Shown here piece by piece: positions 32,996-45,530 of a stretch of DNA of 64,000 nucleotides (within the stretch, counting starts at the first letter, position 1; each line of letters opens with the position of its first letter). The DNA comes from Calliphora vicina. Its lineage: Eukaryota > Arthropoda > Insecta > Diptera > Calliphoridae. Location of the stretch: the NCBI RefSeq assembly GCF_958450345.1, contig NC_088781.1, forward strand, positions 125,376,431-125,440,430. Reading direction: 5' to 3'. The position numbers were made by a program, and so were the translations under genes. The notes beneath the pieces were generated by a model. The model was not told where the DNA came from, ran no database searches, and saw only the letters and a program-made list of their open reading frames with translations.

Positions 32996-33600
32996 TAACT
33001 AATTTAACTTACTAACTTAACTGATTAAATTACTATCAGCCTGACAAACATACAGTTCCTGGTGTAGGGCATTAAAAATACTTAAATAAATAAATAGTTT
33101 CCATATGTATTTATACGAAAATTGTTAGGTATGTAAGTAGTAAGACAAATTCATGTTAAAATTCAAAGCAAAAATGTTGTTTGTTGTTCAAACCCTAAAG
33201 TGCAAATAGATTGAATTTACAAAAAAAAAAATTATAACATACAAACATGACAGGTTGGTTTAATGGTGGGCAAAATTAGAAGTAAAATGTAATGGATATT
33301 TATGGTTTGTTAAAATAGAAATATGTTTAATAAAATGTTTGAAATTTTGTAATATGAAATAAATCTTTTATTAACATTAGTTTAGTTATAAAACTAAACT
33401 CAGATCCGTTAGTTCGTGCAGAAATTAATTGCTTAATGTCGCGTTCCTTATCATGACAACTTCTCAAGAATTCATTAAAAGGTATCTACAAACTCCTTAC
33501 TTGGGCAATCATTAAACAATGTCCTGTAGACACAGCTAACAGAAAACCTAGTCGATACCGGGAAATTCCCAACAAAACTGCCCTCTTCCGGCAGCCATTT
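32996..33600. other. Unique AT-rich spacer
   Basis: No gene recognised. It marks the left edge of the GCAACATGTTGC territory. Confidence 0.45.
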
Positions 33601-35770
33601 ATGCAACATATAGTATGCCAAGTTATTATGTGTAATTAATGTTTGCAATATGTTGCTGGAAAAAAATCCTTATCAACATGTTGCTACTACGATTGTAAAT
33701 GTGCCTATTTTTGGCAACATGTTGCTGGTAATTTGAAATATATCAAAACTTTGCAAAAATACCTCAGCAATATAACAGACGTCAAGCACTTATAGTTGTT
33801 TAGCTCTGAAGTAGAAAGTGCTAAACAACTATAAGTGCTTGCACTATATAGTAGCAACATTGTTGCTGAATTTTATTTTTATCAGCAACATGTTGCTGTC
33901 AGCCTGCTTTATTGTTATTTTAAGCCAGCAAAATTCTCTGCTGTAAACTCATTTGTTACCTACATGTTGCTGGAACACTAATATATTTTAGCAACATGTT
34001 GCTGTCAGCCTTCTTAAATATATATTTCGTTTTATTGTTATTTGACGCAAACAAAAGTCTTTGCTGTCAAATATTTTGTTAGCAACATGTTGCTGAAACA
34101 ATAATGTTTTATAAAAAGTATTTTAGCAACATGTTGCTGTCAGTATTCTTACATATATATGACGTTTTATTGTTATTTTACGCAAGCAAAAGTCTCAGAT
34201 GTAAAATATTTTTTTTAGCAAAATTTTGCTAGAACACTAATGTTCTAAAAGTATTTTTAAGTTTCCTGGTTTATAAAAAGTGTAATTAAAACCTTAGCAT
34301 CATGTTTCTCAAGGCAAAAGTATTTCCTTTAAACATATTTTCTTAGCAACATGTTGCTAGAACACTAATATTGTATTAAAAGTGATCTTAAATGTTTCTA
34401 AGCTAGAAAATGTTACCTTAAATTAATTTAAACTCTAGCAACATGTTGCCAAACGTAATTTATTGTTTATCTAATCCTGTTTAGTTATTTCTTTAGACTA
34501 ATAATTTATCAAAAGTATTTTTATGTTTTCTGGTGTATAAAAAGTGACATAAGCAACATGTTGCTGAAGGCAAAAGAATTAGCTTTGAAAATATTTTCTT
34601 AGCAACATGTTGCTAGAACTCTACTGCTTTAGTAAAAGTAATTTGAAATGGTTCTAGCTAGAAAATGTTACTTTAAATTAATTCAAACTCAAGCAACATG
34701 TTGCTAAGAGTAATTTATTGTCTATCTATTTATGTTTAACTATTTCTTTAGACTAATGTTTTATAAAAAGTATTTTTAAGTTTTCTGGTGTATAAAATGT
34801 GTAATGTGAACATTAGCAACATGTTGCTGTAGGCAAAAGTCTTTGCTTTACGAATATTTTCTTAGCAACATGTTGCTAGAACACTAAAATTGTATTAAAA
34901 GTAATTTGATATGTTTCTAAGCTAGAAAATGTTACTGTAAATTAATTCAAACACTAGCAACATGTTGCCAAAAGTAATTTATTGTCTCTCTAATCATGTT
35001 TAACTATTTCTTTAGACTAATGTTTTATAAAAAGTATTTTTAAGTTTTCTGATGTATAAAATGTGTAATGTGAACATTAGCAACATGTTGCTGAAAGCAA
35101 AAGTCTTAGCTTTAAGAATATTTTCTTAGCAACATGTTGTTAGAACACTAATATTGCATTAAAAGTGATCTGAAATGTTTCTAAGCTAGAAAATGTTACC
35201 TTAAATTAATTTAAACTCTAGCAACATGTTGCCAAACGTAATTCAATGTTTATCTAATCATGTTTAAAGATTTCTTAAGACTTATGTTTTAAAAAAGTAT
35301 TTTTAAGTTTCCTGGTCCATAAAAAGTGTAATGTAAACATTAGCAACATGTTGCTGAAGGCAAAAGTCTGCTTTAAGAATATTTTCTTAGCAACATGTTG
35401 CTAGAACACTAAAATTGTATTAAAAGTAATTTGATATGTTTCTAAGCTAGAAAATGTTACTGTAAATTAATTCAAACACTAGCAACATGTTGCCAAAAGT
35501 AATTTATTGTCTCTCTAATCAAGTTTAACTATTTCTTTAGACTAATGTTTTATCAAAAGTATTTTTAAGCTTTCTGGACTATAAAAAGTGTAATGTAAAA
35601 ATTTGCAACATGTTGCTGTAGGCAAAAGTCTTTGCTTTACGAATATTTTCTTAGCAACATGTTGCTAGAACACTAATACTGTATTGAAAGTAATTTGAAA
35701 TGTTTCTAAGCTAGAAAATGTTACTTTAAATTAATTCAAATTGCTAAAAGTAATTTATGGTCAAGTTTAA
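33601..35770. repeat. GCAACATGTTGC domain 1, with 263-bp higher-order repeat
   Basis: About 22 copies of the palindrome, usually as AGCAACATGTTGCTA/G. From about 34290 to 35760 it forms a higher-order tandem. One palindrome class starts at 34552, 34815, 35079, 35342 and 35604 (steps 263, 264, 263, 262). Each unit holds three palindromes about 48, 91 and 124 bp apart. Shared spacers include GGCAAAAGTCTTTGCTTTA, TTCTAAGCTAGAAAATGTTA and AGTATTTTTAAGTTTTCTGG. Confidence 0.95.
33784..33840. repeat. Perfect 21-bp hairpin with 15-nt loop
   Basis: AAGCACTTATAGTTGTTTAG (33784-33803) plus C pairs perfectly with 33820-33840. The 57-nt size resembles a short pre-miRNA, but a perfect stem is more typical of a recent foldback. 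It lies between two copies of the GCAACATGTTGC palindrome. Confidence 0.75.
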
Positions 35771-36774
35771 CTATTTCTTTAGACACTTTTGTTTAACAAA
35801 ATAGTTTTCTTTGTTAAAATTTCTCTTTGTCTGTCTAGTTAAAACGACCTTGTGGCTATTATCAATATTTGTATAAATAAAACGCCCTGACACAATACAA
35901 AATTTACTTAAATAAACTAAAAAAAAACTATTATAAAAAAATGATTGATTTATTTTTAAATCGTTCGAAAAAAAAAAACAAACAAAATATTGTGTACTTT
36001 ATAATAAAAATAAAATTTAAAGCAAATTTTTGGAACGCACCCATAATTACACATGAAATTGTTGTGGGTATTTATGGAAAAAAAGGGTTTAACCTTCAAT
36101 TTATGAAAACAATAAAATAAATATCGATTAAATGCGTTCAACCACTTTTCTTTAAATCATGAGCATTACAAAAAAACCACAATAATGCTAAACTTTTGAA
36201 GGGGGGTTTTCGAAACATCTGTAACCATTTAAAACTCCCTTTAATGTTTGCCTTCAATATTTCACTTGTTGTCAAGTTCAGATTTCTTTTAAAAAGGGGG
36301 TGTTATTGCCCTTTCTTTAACTTTTCATGTAAAAATGTTTTTTTGTTGCAAAAGTCCATCATCAATTTATTATTGATTATTTGTTAGCTTCCTCTCATTC
36401 TTGTGATTTCATTTGAATTTTTTGCAATTTTGTTAAAGTATCTGTAGAAGCAGCCGATGAAGATGGCAAACAATCCCCTTTTTGTAATATTTACACGAGT
36501 ATTGAAATGTCAATAACTTTAGGGTTATTGATACACAATGTTGGTTTGTTCTTATTCTTATTTTGTGTTTCTCGCTCGAGTTGTTGTTATACAAGATGAC
36601 ATTGACATTTATAGAAACAGAAAGCAAATGATAAAGAAAGAATAGAACATGAACGAAAAAAAAAACAAAGAAAAATCAGAGTTATGAAATGAACTTTAAG
36701 CAAAAGGGGAATTAAAAGTTTAAGAGGTTTAAAGTTGAATTAATACGAATTTGAAGACTTTAGAAACTTTCTAG
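35771..36774. other. Unique spacer between palindrome domains
   Basis: No palindrome copies and no gene recognised. Short open frames at 35956-36141, 36196-36387 and 36433-36627 have no recognisable domain. Confidence 0.45.
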
Positions 36775-38785
36775 GTTTAGCAACATGTTGCTGGCCGTTT
36801 AAAAGACTACCAGTACTTCATTACTAGATATATAATGTACTTAGAAACATGTTTTTGAAGTATTTTTTTTAACATTTATAAAAATATTTTATATTTTCAT
36901 TCACTAAACTCTTAAAATTGTATTAATTTCCTAGAAAAAGTTTTAGAAACAATGCTGTTAAACAGTTTTTACTTCAAATGTATTATAATTCTGGCAACAT
37001 GTTGCTAGTATTAAGAAATCTATCAACATTTTCCATAAATCTTAAATAAATAGGCTGAAAATTAATATAGTTGAACATTAGCAACAATGTTGCTTTAAAA
37101 AATTTTCTTTAGCAACATGTTGCTGGTAAGATATATTTATTTGTCAAACTTTTTACTTTGTTAAGAGTTTTAGATACAATATTAATGATCAATTTTCATG
37201 CAACATGTATTATATATGTTAGCAACATGTTGCTGGGAGTTTCTAATATATCCCGAGTGCCGTTTATAGTTGCTTTATTCAAGTAAAATAAAATTCATAT
37301 TAAAAAAACTATCACGCTTTCTGTTTGTGGCAACATGTTGCTAAGCAATTGAAAAATATCAAAGTTTATTGTGATTTCAAGAAAGAACATGATAAAAATT
37401 AAATATTTACTATTTTTTGGGGTTAGCAACAATGTTGCTAGAAATATTTCTTCTAAGCAACATGTTGCTGTTGTGTTTTGTTCATTTAAAATCAGTTTTA
37501 GTCATATATTACTCTAGTAAATGTTTTTTAAACAATACTGTTAATATTATTTTAAGCAACATGTTGCTAGAAAATTATAAAATATACAAATTTAGCAAAA
37601 ATGTCTAAACATCAAGCAATTATAAATTATTAATGTTAAAAACAATGTTGCTGGAAATAAATTTTCTTGGCAACTTGTTGCTAGCACCTTATGTTCGTAC
37701 ATAATCAGTTTCCTTCTGTTATTTTACTCCAGCAACACGTGTTATGTTGCTGGCAGCTTAAAAAAATCTAAATTTTGCAAAACTGTCTCACAAATATGCC
37801 AAACCTCAAGCAATAGTAAATTATTAATGTTATTAACAATGTTGCTAGAAATTTGTTTGCTCAGCAACATGTTGCTGGGAAAAAATATTAGCATGAATTT
37901 CGTTTTTCTGTTATTTTACTTCAGAAAATGTCTCAAATACAATCTTGATGAAAAATTGTTACGCCTTAGTATTTTGTTGCTGGCAACATGTTGCTTAAAC
38001 TCTGAAATATATCAAAAATTTACTAAAGTGCAACCGAAATATAGCAAACAATAGGCATTTAATGTATTTCATTAAACCAATAATGTTGCTAGATTTACTT
38101 TTTGTTAGCAACATGTTGCTGGGATTTGAAATAACAATTTTTCCCGTTTTAGTATTATTTTAGTCAAGAAAAAGTCTCTGATGAAATGTTAACAACAAAA
38201 GTTTTAAGCAATATGTATCTGCAACATGTTGCCAAGAAATATTTTCTTAAATTCATTAAATTTTCCAAAAATTTTGGGAAATTACTAAAATTAAATGGTT
38301 TAATTATTTTGATGTTAGCAACAATGTTGCAGACTTTATTTTTAGCTAGCAACATGTTGCCGGTGCCTTTTTTTCCAAAATTTTCAATAGAGAATTCATT
38401 AAAAGTTAAATTATTTAAATTAATTATAATAAGGAAAAATGTTGCTGACTTAATTTTACCAAGCAACATGTTGCTAGTTACCAATTTTAGCATTTTAACC
38501 ATTTTATTGATATTTTACTAAACCAAAAGTCTCAGGTAAAAAGTTGAAGACAAAATTTTCAGCAACATGTATCTGCAACATGTTGCCAAGAAATTTGTTC
38601 TTAATTTTAAATTTATTTTTTTTTTCCAAAATTCTTAAATACTACAATTAGGGACATTGCTGGTATTTTATATTTTTATAATACCTGCTTTGCTGTTCAT
38701 TTACTAAAACAAACGTCTCAGGCGCCAAATGTTAACAACAAAAGTTTTAAGCAATATGTATCTGCAACATGTTGCCAAGCCTTGT
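36775..38785. repeat. GCAACATGTTGC domain 2
   Basis: About 15 perfect copies plus variants with a one-base insertion (GCAACAATGTTGC at about 37081, 37425 and 38320). Units pair a variant and a perfect copy about 30 bp apart (for example 37425/37456 and 38091/38107). The phrase CAACAAAAGTTTTAAGCAAT followed by ATGTATCTGCAACATG recurs at 38190, 38555 and 38727. Confidence 0.9.
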
Positions 38786-39625
38786 TTTTAATTTTTTTCA
38801 GATTTTTTATTCAGAAAATTTTAAGATTTCTTTCCCTTTATAATTTTCCTTAATATTTTATTAATTTATTGTATTATAAAAATAACTATGATTTACATTA
38901 AACTGTTTTAAATATTCTCACTAGCCGCTGATAAAAAAAAAATTATTGTACATTGCAAAATGCTAAAAGCAAAAACAGGAAGACCTTGACTTGAATACCA
39001 AAAAAAAAAAAAAAAAAAAACCAACATATACTACTTATACCTACAATAATACACAACTTTTTATACCCCCAGACAAACAAACATTTAACCATAAGTTTGT
39101 ATAAACGTACGTCAACTTCAAGATAAGTAAATATTTAAAATAATAAATTTAAATGAAACTAAACTTTATGGCAGAAAAAAAACTTTAGTTTATCTTTATG
39201 AAGAAACACAAGAATGAACAGCAAAAAAAATTGTATTGCATTGATATGGAAACTGCCACTGCTGCTACACCACACCCACTTTATGCAGAAGAAGAAAAAA
39301 AAAACATAAAGAATAAATACACAAACACACACTCATAGACTTTTTCAAGTGTCAATAATCTGAAAACGTGATAAAACTGGACTCAAATGACACTCTAGAC
39401 AACAAATGAAATCATGGAACATGGTAGAGCAAAAATAAACAATGAGTTTTAAAAGCCAACAATATTTAGCTGTTGGTACATATGACAATTGTCACTGGGT
39501 TTCCATTACTACGAGGCATATAAATGACAAACTTAGTGGCAATGTTTCCAATTTGGAGTTTTAAAGTAGCGCTATGATAATTTAGCTTAGAAATAATAGA
39601 ATTATTGTTAAAAACATCATAAAAT
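38786..39625. other. Spacer with a 21-nt poly(A) run
   Basis: No gene recognised. An A-run at 39000-39020 could be the tail of a small retro-inserted sequence or a simple repeat. The CACACCCACTT / AAGAAGAAAAA text near 39270-39310 is simple sequence. Confidence 0.4.
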
Positions 39626-41190
39626 TATGCCAGCAACATGTTGCTGAACATTTTTTGTGTTCAAAACATTGATTTAGTACCAGAATTAGTTAGTTTTTGT
39701 ATTTAACTCTCCATTAACATGAACATTCTGTTGCTAGCAACATGTTGCTATAAAAAAATATTTTATTTTTTAAACTTCAGAAAAGTTTCTAACACATTAT
39801 TGTAAAAATTATGTTGCCAGCAACATGTTGCTGAACATATTTTGTGTTCAAAACATTGATTTAGTACCAGAATTAGTTAGTTTTTGTATTTAACTCTCCA
39901 TTAACATGAACATTCTGTTGCTAGCAACATGTTGCTAAGAAAAATATTTTATTTTTTAAACTTCAGAAAAGTTTATAACACATTTATGTAAACATTATGT
40001 TATCAGCAACATGTTGCTAAACATTTTGTGTTCAACTCATTCATTTAGTACCAGAAATTATTAGTTTTTGTGTTTAGCTCTCCAGCAACATGAACATTTT
40101 ATTGCTAGCAACATGTTGCTAAGAAAAATATATTATTTTTTAAACTTTTGTTGGATATACCATACTTCAGAAAAGTTTTTAGCACATAAAAATTATGTTG
40201 CCAGCAACATGTTGCTAAACATTTTTTGTTCTAATCATTGATTTAGTACCAGAATTTGTTAGTTTTTATATTTAACTCTCCATTAACATTAACATTTTGT
40301 TGCTAGCAACATGTTGCCAAAGAAAAATATTAATTTTTTAAACTTCAGAATAGTTTATAACACATTAGTGTAAAAATTATGTTGCCAGCAACATGTTGGT
40401 AAACATTTTTTGTGCAAATCATTGATTTAATACCAGAAATATTTAGTTTTTGTGTTTAACTCTCCAGAAACATGAATCTTTTGTTGTTAGCAACATGTTG
40501 CTGAGAAAAATATTTTATATTTTAAACTTTAGTTGGTCACAACATACTTTAGAAAAGTTTAAAAAACACTAGTTTAAAAATTAAGTTGCCAGCAACATGT
40601 TGCTAAACATTCTTTTGGATCAAATCATTAATTTAGTACTGGAAATTGTTAGTTTGTATGTTCAGAAGTTTGCAACATGTTCATTAGTGTAAAAATTATG
40701 TTGCCAGCAACATTTTTCTAAACATTTTTTGTTCAAATCAGTGATTTAATACCAGAAGCTGTTTTTGTGTTTAACTCGCCAGCAACATGAACCTTTTGTT
40801 GCTAGCAACATGTTGCTAAGAAAAATATTTTATTTTTTAAACTTCTGTTGGGCTTAACATACTTCGGAAAAGTTTATAAGACATTAGTGTAAAAATTATG
40901 TTGCCAGCAACATGTTGCCAATAATATTTTGGATTTTGTGAATTCATTTATTAAACACGATATATTTTTATAGCAATATTAAGAAATATAAATTTTCATT
41001 AGCAACATGTTGCTAAGAAAAAAACCACAAATATCTAGTAATTTCAAAAAGCTTTGTATCTAGCTAGCAACATGTTGCTAGGAAATATATTACAAATTTG
41101 GGAAACTTTAAATAGATTTTTATGTAAAACATTGAAATCAGGTTTATAAACTTGTTTAAATGAAAATAATTGTTTAGCAACATGTTGCGG
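39626..41190. repeat. GCAACATGTTGC domain 3, ~190-bp higher-order repeat
   Basis: One palindrome class, preceded by TTATGTTGCC, starts at 39632, 39819, 40005, 40203, 40387, 40591, 40706 (core decayed) and 40906. Steps are mostly 184-204 bp. A second palindrome lies in most units about 105 bp later, written GTTGCTAGCAACATGTTGCT, that is two overlapping palindromes. Spacers include CATTGATTTAGTACCAGAAT and AACATGAACATTTTGTTGCT. They share nothing evident with domain 1. Confidence 0.95.
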
Positions 41191-42045
41191 AAAAATTATT
41201 CAGCAATTTTTCATCTTAAACTTTTGCTATATTGGGAATTGTTTGTAAAAAAAACTTAATTTGAAGTTATAAATCTTTTTCTAAACACAAACTACTCCCT
41301 GCTTTTCATGAAAAAAAAGAGTTTCCAACTTTAAATATTAGCCGTCACTTGTTAAAGTTTTTCTGTCAATTTTGCAGTTATTTCTTGTTGGTTTTATTGC
41401 ATTTTCCACTCCTCTATCTCTCTCTCACGCTCCAAACCATTAGAAACAAGAAATCAAATTATAATGCCTCAACCATTAAAGTTTTTTCTTGTGTTCCTTC
41501 AAGTTGGTTTTTACATTTTATTTTTTTCTTAATTCTATTAAGAGGAGACACATTTCAAATGTACACATTTATTTTATTTTTTTCTTTTTCTTATAAATAT
41601 CTATGAGTGTTTAGTATATGTCAGTTTAGAGTGTGCGAATGTATGGCTAAAATGTGGAAACTTGATTTGACCGTAATGGACGCACCTGTTGAAATACATG
41701 TTTTTTTTCTAAGAGGCAGCTATAACAAACAAAAAATAAAAAAACCAACAACTACTATCAACTAAAATAAAAATGTATCTAATGAAATTGTATAAATGCA
41801 AGTTTTATCTAACTTCTAGTTATAAAGTGTAAAAAAAAACTTTATGAAATTCTCGTACTACAGTAGGTGGGACATGGAATAGTGACACATACACTAAACA
41901 GACAGACAGACATGTTGATAAAGTTAATAAAATTCCTTAAAGTTTATGTCAGCGAGAAATATACATGAAGTTCCTATGAATTTCAGGGTAAAAAATTTAA
42001 ATTAATAATAGAAATGTTCATTATGTTACTAAACAATCATGTATT
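41191..42045. other. Unique spacer between palindrome domains
   Basis: No palindrome copies. A hydrophobic frame (41349-41606) has no recognisable domain. A short GACAGACAGACATG lies near 41900. Confidence 0.45.
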
Positions 42046-45000
42046 ATGGTTGGCAACATGTTGCAGCAACATTTTTAAATAATTTTTCTTAACTTTATGT
42101 TAAAAGGAAGTTATGATTTAGATAAATTGTTTGAAAAATTTCAATTATACAATTTTTTTATTAGCAACATGTTGCTGAAACATTTTTTCAAAGATTTTTT
42201 TTCATTTGAATATAAAGCAAATTTTAAATAAAATAATGAGCAAAAAAACGTATTCCCAATATCATAAATTATAAACAAATGCTGTAACATGTTGCAGCCA
42301 GAGTTTCAGAAGCATTTGTTATAATTCTTTGTTGGCAACATGTTGCGAAAACATTTTATGAAATCATTTACTACTATTTTTGATCCAATATTTACTACTA
42401 TTTTTGATCCAATATTTTGATCCAATATTAAGTTTTTAGACAACTTTTCCAAAAAAAAAATTTATGGCTTACCTTTAGTCTTTTGTAAATTGGAAGCATT
42501 AAAGATGTTGCAGACTTTTAATTCTAAAGTTTTGTTTGTATAAAAAACATCTGGAAGTAAAAAAAATAAAAAAGAATTTAATAAATTTAATTACAGAAAG
42601 AAGTCTTAAAAATATAGAGTTTTAAATAAAAGTTAAAAAATGTTTAAGAATTTTATTGCCTTTTAGTTTGATTAAAATTAAAACCTATATTTTTTAGCAT
42701 TTCGTTTGAGTGAAAATAATGTTGCTGCAACATTTATTGCTGGCAACATGTTGCCAATGAAATTCTTTTATAATTTTGATAATTTGTTTAATGTTTATTA
42801 ACTTTCTTGACAACATTATTAGAATTGGTGTCAGCAACATGTTGCTAAGAAATACAAATGTTTCAAAACATTTTTTTATATCAGAAATAACTAGCCTATT
42901 GATGTATATTCACTTAGTCTGCTAAACAAACAAAATTTTGGTAATTTTCGTGTTGCTGGCAACATGTTGCCAAGATATTTTTTAACATTTTCTTTAGTTT
43001 TTCAATAATTTTAGGTTATTATTTAAATTAAAATTTGTTTGCATTATTGTTATTAAACAAATAATGTGTTGGCAACATTTATTGCTGGCAACATGTTGCT
43101 ATGAAATTTCATGTCTAATTTTATTAATTTGTTTCAAATTTATTGACTTTCTAAAACATTTCTGACAAAAATTAGAAAAAATTTTGCCAGCAACATGTTG
43201 CTAAGCAATAAATATGTTTCAAAACATTTTTTTTGATATAAGATATAACTATCCGATTAATATTGATGTATATTCACTTAGTCTGCTAAACAAACCAAAT
43301 TTTGGTAATTTTTGTGTTGCTGTCAACATGTTGCCAAGATATTTTGTAACATTTTTATTAGTTTTTCAAGTATTTTTTGGTTGTTATTTGAATTAAATTT
43401 TGTTGGCATTATTGTTATTAAACAAATAATGTTTCGGCAACATTTATTGCTGGCAACATGTTGCTAAAAAATTTCATGTATAATTTTGTTAATTTGTTTC
43501 AAGTTTATTGACTTTCTTGGATATATCTTACAAAGTTTAAGAAAAATGTTGCCAGCAACATGTTGCTAAGAAATACAAATATTTCAAAACCATTATTGGC
43601 TATTAGAAATAACGCTGTAATAATAATTGATGGATATTCACTCAGTCTGTTAAGCAATAATGATTTGGTAACTAGTTATGTTGTTGCTAAGAGTTTTTGT
43701 TAACATTTTCAATAGTTTTTTTTAATTTTTTTGGTTTAACAATTAAATCAAACTTTGTTAGTCTCATTGGTATTAAATAAAACAATTTTGCTGCAACATT
43801 CATTGCTAGCAACATGTTGCTAAGATTTTCTATGTATGATTTTCTTAAGTTTTTTCAAGTTTATTGACTTTCTGAAACATTTCTTACACAAATCTGAAAA
43901 AATGTTGCCAGCAACATGTTGCTAAGAAATATAAATATTTCAAAACCATTATTGGCTATTAGAAATAACGCTGTATTATAACTGATGGATATTCAACTTA
44001 GTCTGCCACTCAAGAATGATTTGGTAACTAATTGTGTTGTTGGCAACATGTTGCTAAGAGTTTTTGTTAACATTTTCTTTCGTTTTTTTTGTTTATCAAT
44101 TAAAACAAACTTTGTTAGCCTCATTGGTATTAAAGAAAACAATGTTGCTGCAACATTTATTGCTAGCAACATGATACTAAGATTTTGTATATATGATTTT
44201 GTTAAGTTTTTTGACTTTCTGAAACATTTCTTACACAAATTTGAAAAAATGTTGCCAGCAACATGTTGCTAAGAAATATAAATATTTCAAAACCATTATT
44301 GGCTATAAGAAATAACGTTGTAATTATAATTGATGATATTCAACTTAGTCTGCCACTCAAGAATGATTTGGTAACTAATTGTGTTGCTGGCAACATGTAG
44401 CTAAGAGTTTTTGTTAACATTTTCTTTCGTTTAACAATTAAAACAAACTTTGTTAGCCTTATTGGTATTAAAGAAAACAATGTAGCTGCAACATTTATTG
44501 CTAGCAACATGTTGTTAAGATTTTTTATATATGATTTTTTTAAGTTTTTTCAAGTTTATTGACATTCTTAAAAATTTCTTATACAAATTTTAAAAAAAAA
44601 TGTTGCCCGCAACATGTTGCTAAGAAATTAAACTGCTTCAAATTGGTATTTAGTACTAAAAATAATAAAAAAAGTTTAATCAATTAAATTTATATTATAA
44701 TTTTTAGCATTTAAAGCTGTCAACATGTTGCTTAGAAATTTTTTCTTGTTTATTGTTTCTTACATAAATGTTGCCAGCATTATGTTGCTAAGAAACAAAA
44801 CTATTTCAAAATCATCTCATAGTCTAATAATACTGTGATAAATATTAAGAAAAAATTTAAAAAATAAAAATTTTAAAAAATGTTGCCAACATTATGTTGC
44901 TAAGAAATAAAACTGTTTCAAAATCATTAATAACCTAATAAAGAAGTCAAAATTAAAAAGTATTTATAAAAATTGTAAAAATAAAAATTATGGCAACATG

Positions 45001-45530
45001 TTGCTAAGATATAAAAGCTGTAAAGGTAAAGTTTTTTATGCTAGCAACATGTTGCAAAATGGGTTTTTATAAATTTTGCATTAAATATCCCTAATATTGT
45101 TAACAATACGAATAATATTGTATTTATAACTAAAGAACAGTTTACAGCTACTTTAAGGCTTTTAACTGATATTTGCAACATTAGCAACATGTTGCAAGGT
45201 TTTGAAAATTTTTAAAATTTTCTATAATTTCATTATAAATTTTCTTATTAGAAACTATTAATAACATTTAAAGGCCATTTATTTAAAAAATTGTAAAAAT
45301 AAAAATGAAGTCAACATGTTGCTAGATATAAAAGCGGTAAATATAAAGTTATTTATGCTAGCAACATGTTGCAAAATAGGTTTTTATAGATTTTGCTTTA
45401 AAATATCCCTAATATTGTTAGCATTATGGATTATATTGTATTTATAACTAATGAAACCTGTTTACAGCTATTTTAAGGTTTTTAACTGATATTTGCATCA
45501 TTAGCAACATGTTGCTAGGGTTTTAAAATT
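42046..45530. repeat. GCAACATGTTGC domain 4, ~355-bp higher-order repeat
   Basis: About 24 copies. The class TTGCCAGCAACATGTTGCTA starts at 43189, 43554, 43910, 44257 and about 44609 (steps 365, 356, 347, 352). Further classes TTGCTGGCAACATGTTGCC and TTGCTAGCAACATG sit within each unit. Spacers include TTTGTTAACATTTTC and CTTAGTCTGC. From 44.99 to 45.53 kb a different duplicated unit of about 318 bp appears (GATATAAAAGC...TATTTATAACTAA at 45006 and 45326). Confidence 0.95.

Noticed and set aside
41349..41606. 85-codon hydrophobic frame
   Set aside because: Low-complexity F/L/S-rich translation of AT-rich spacer.
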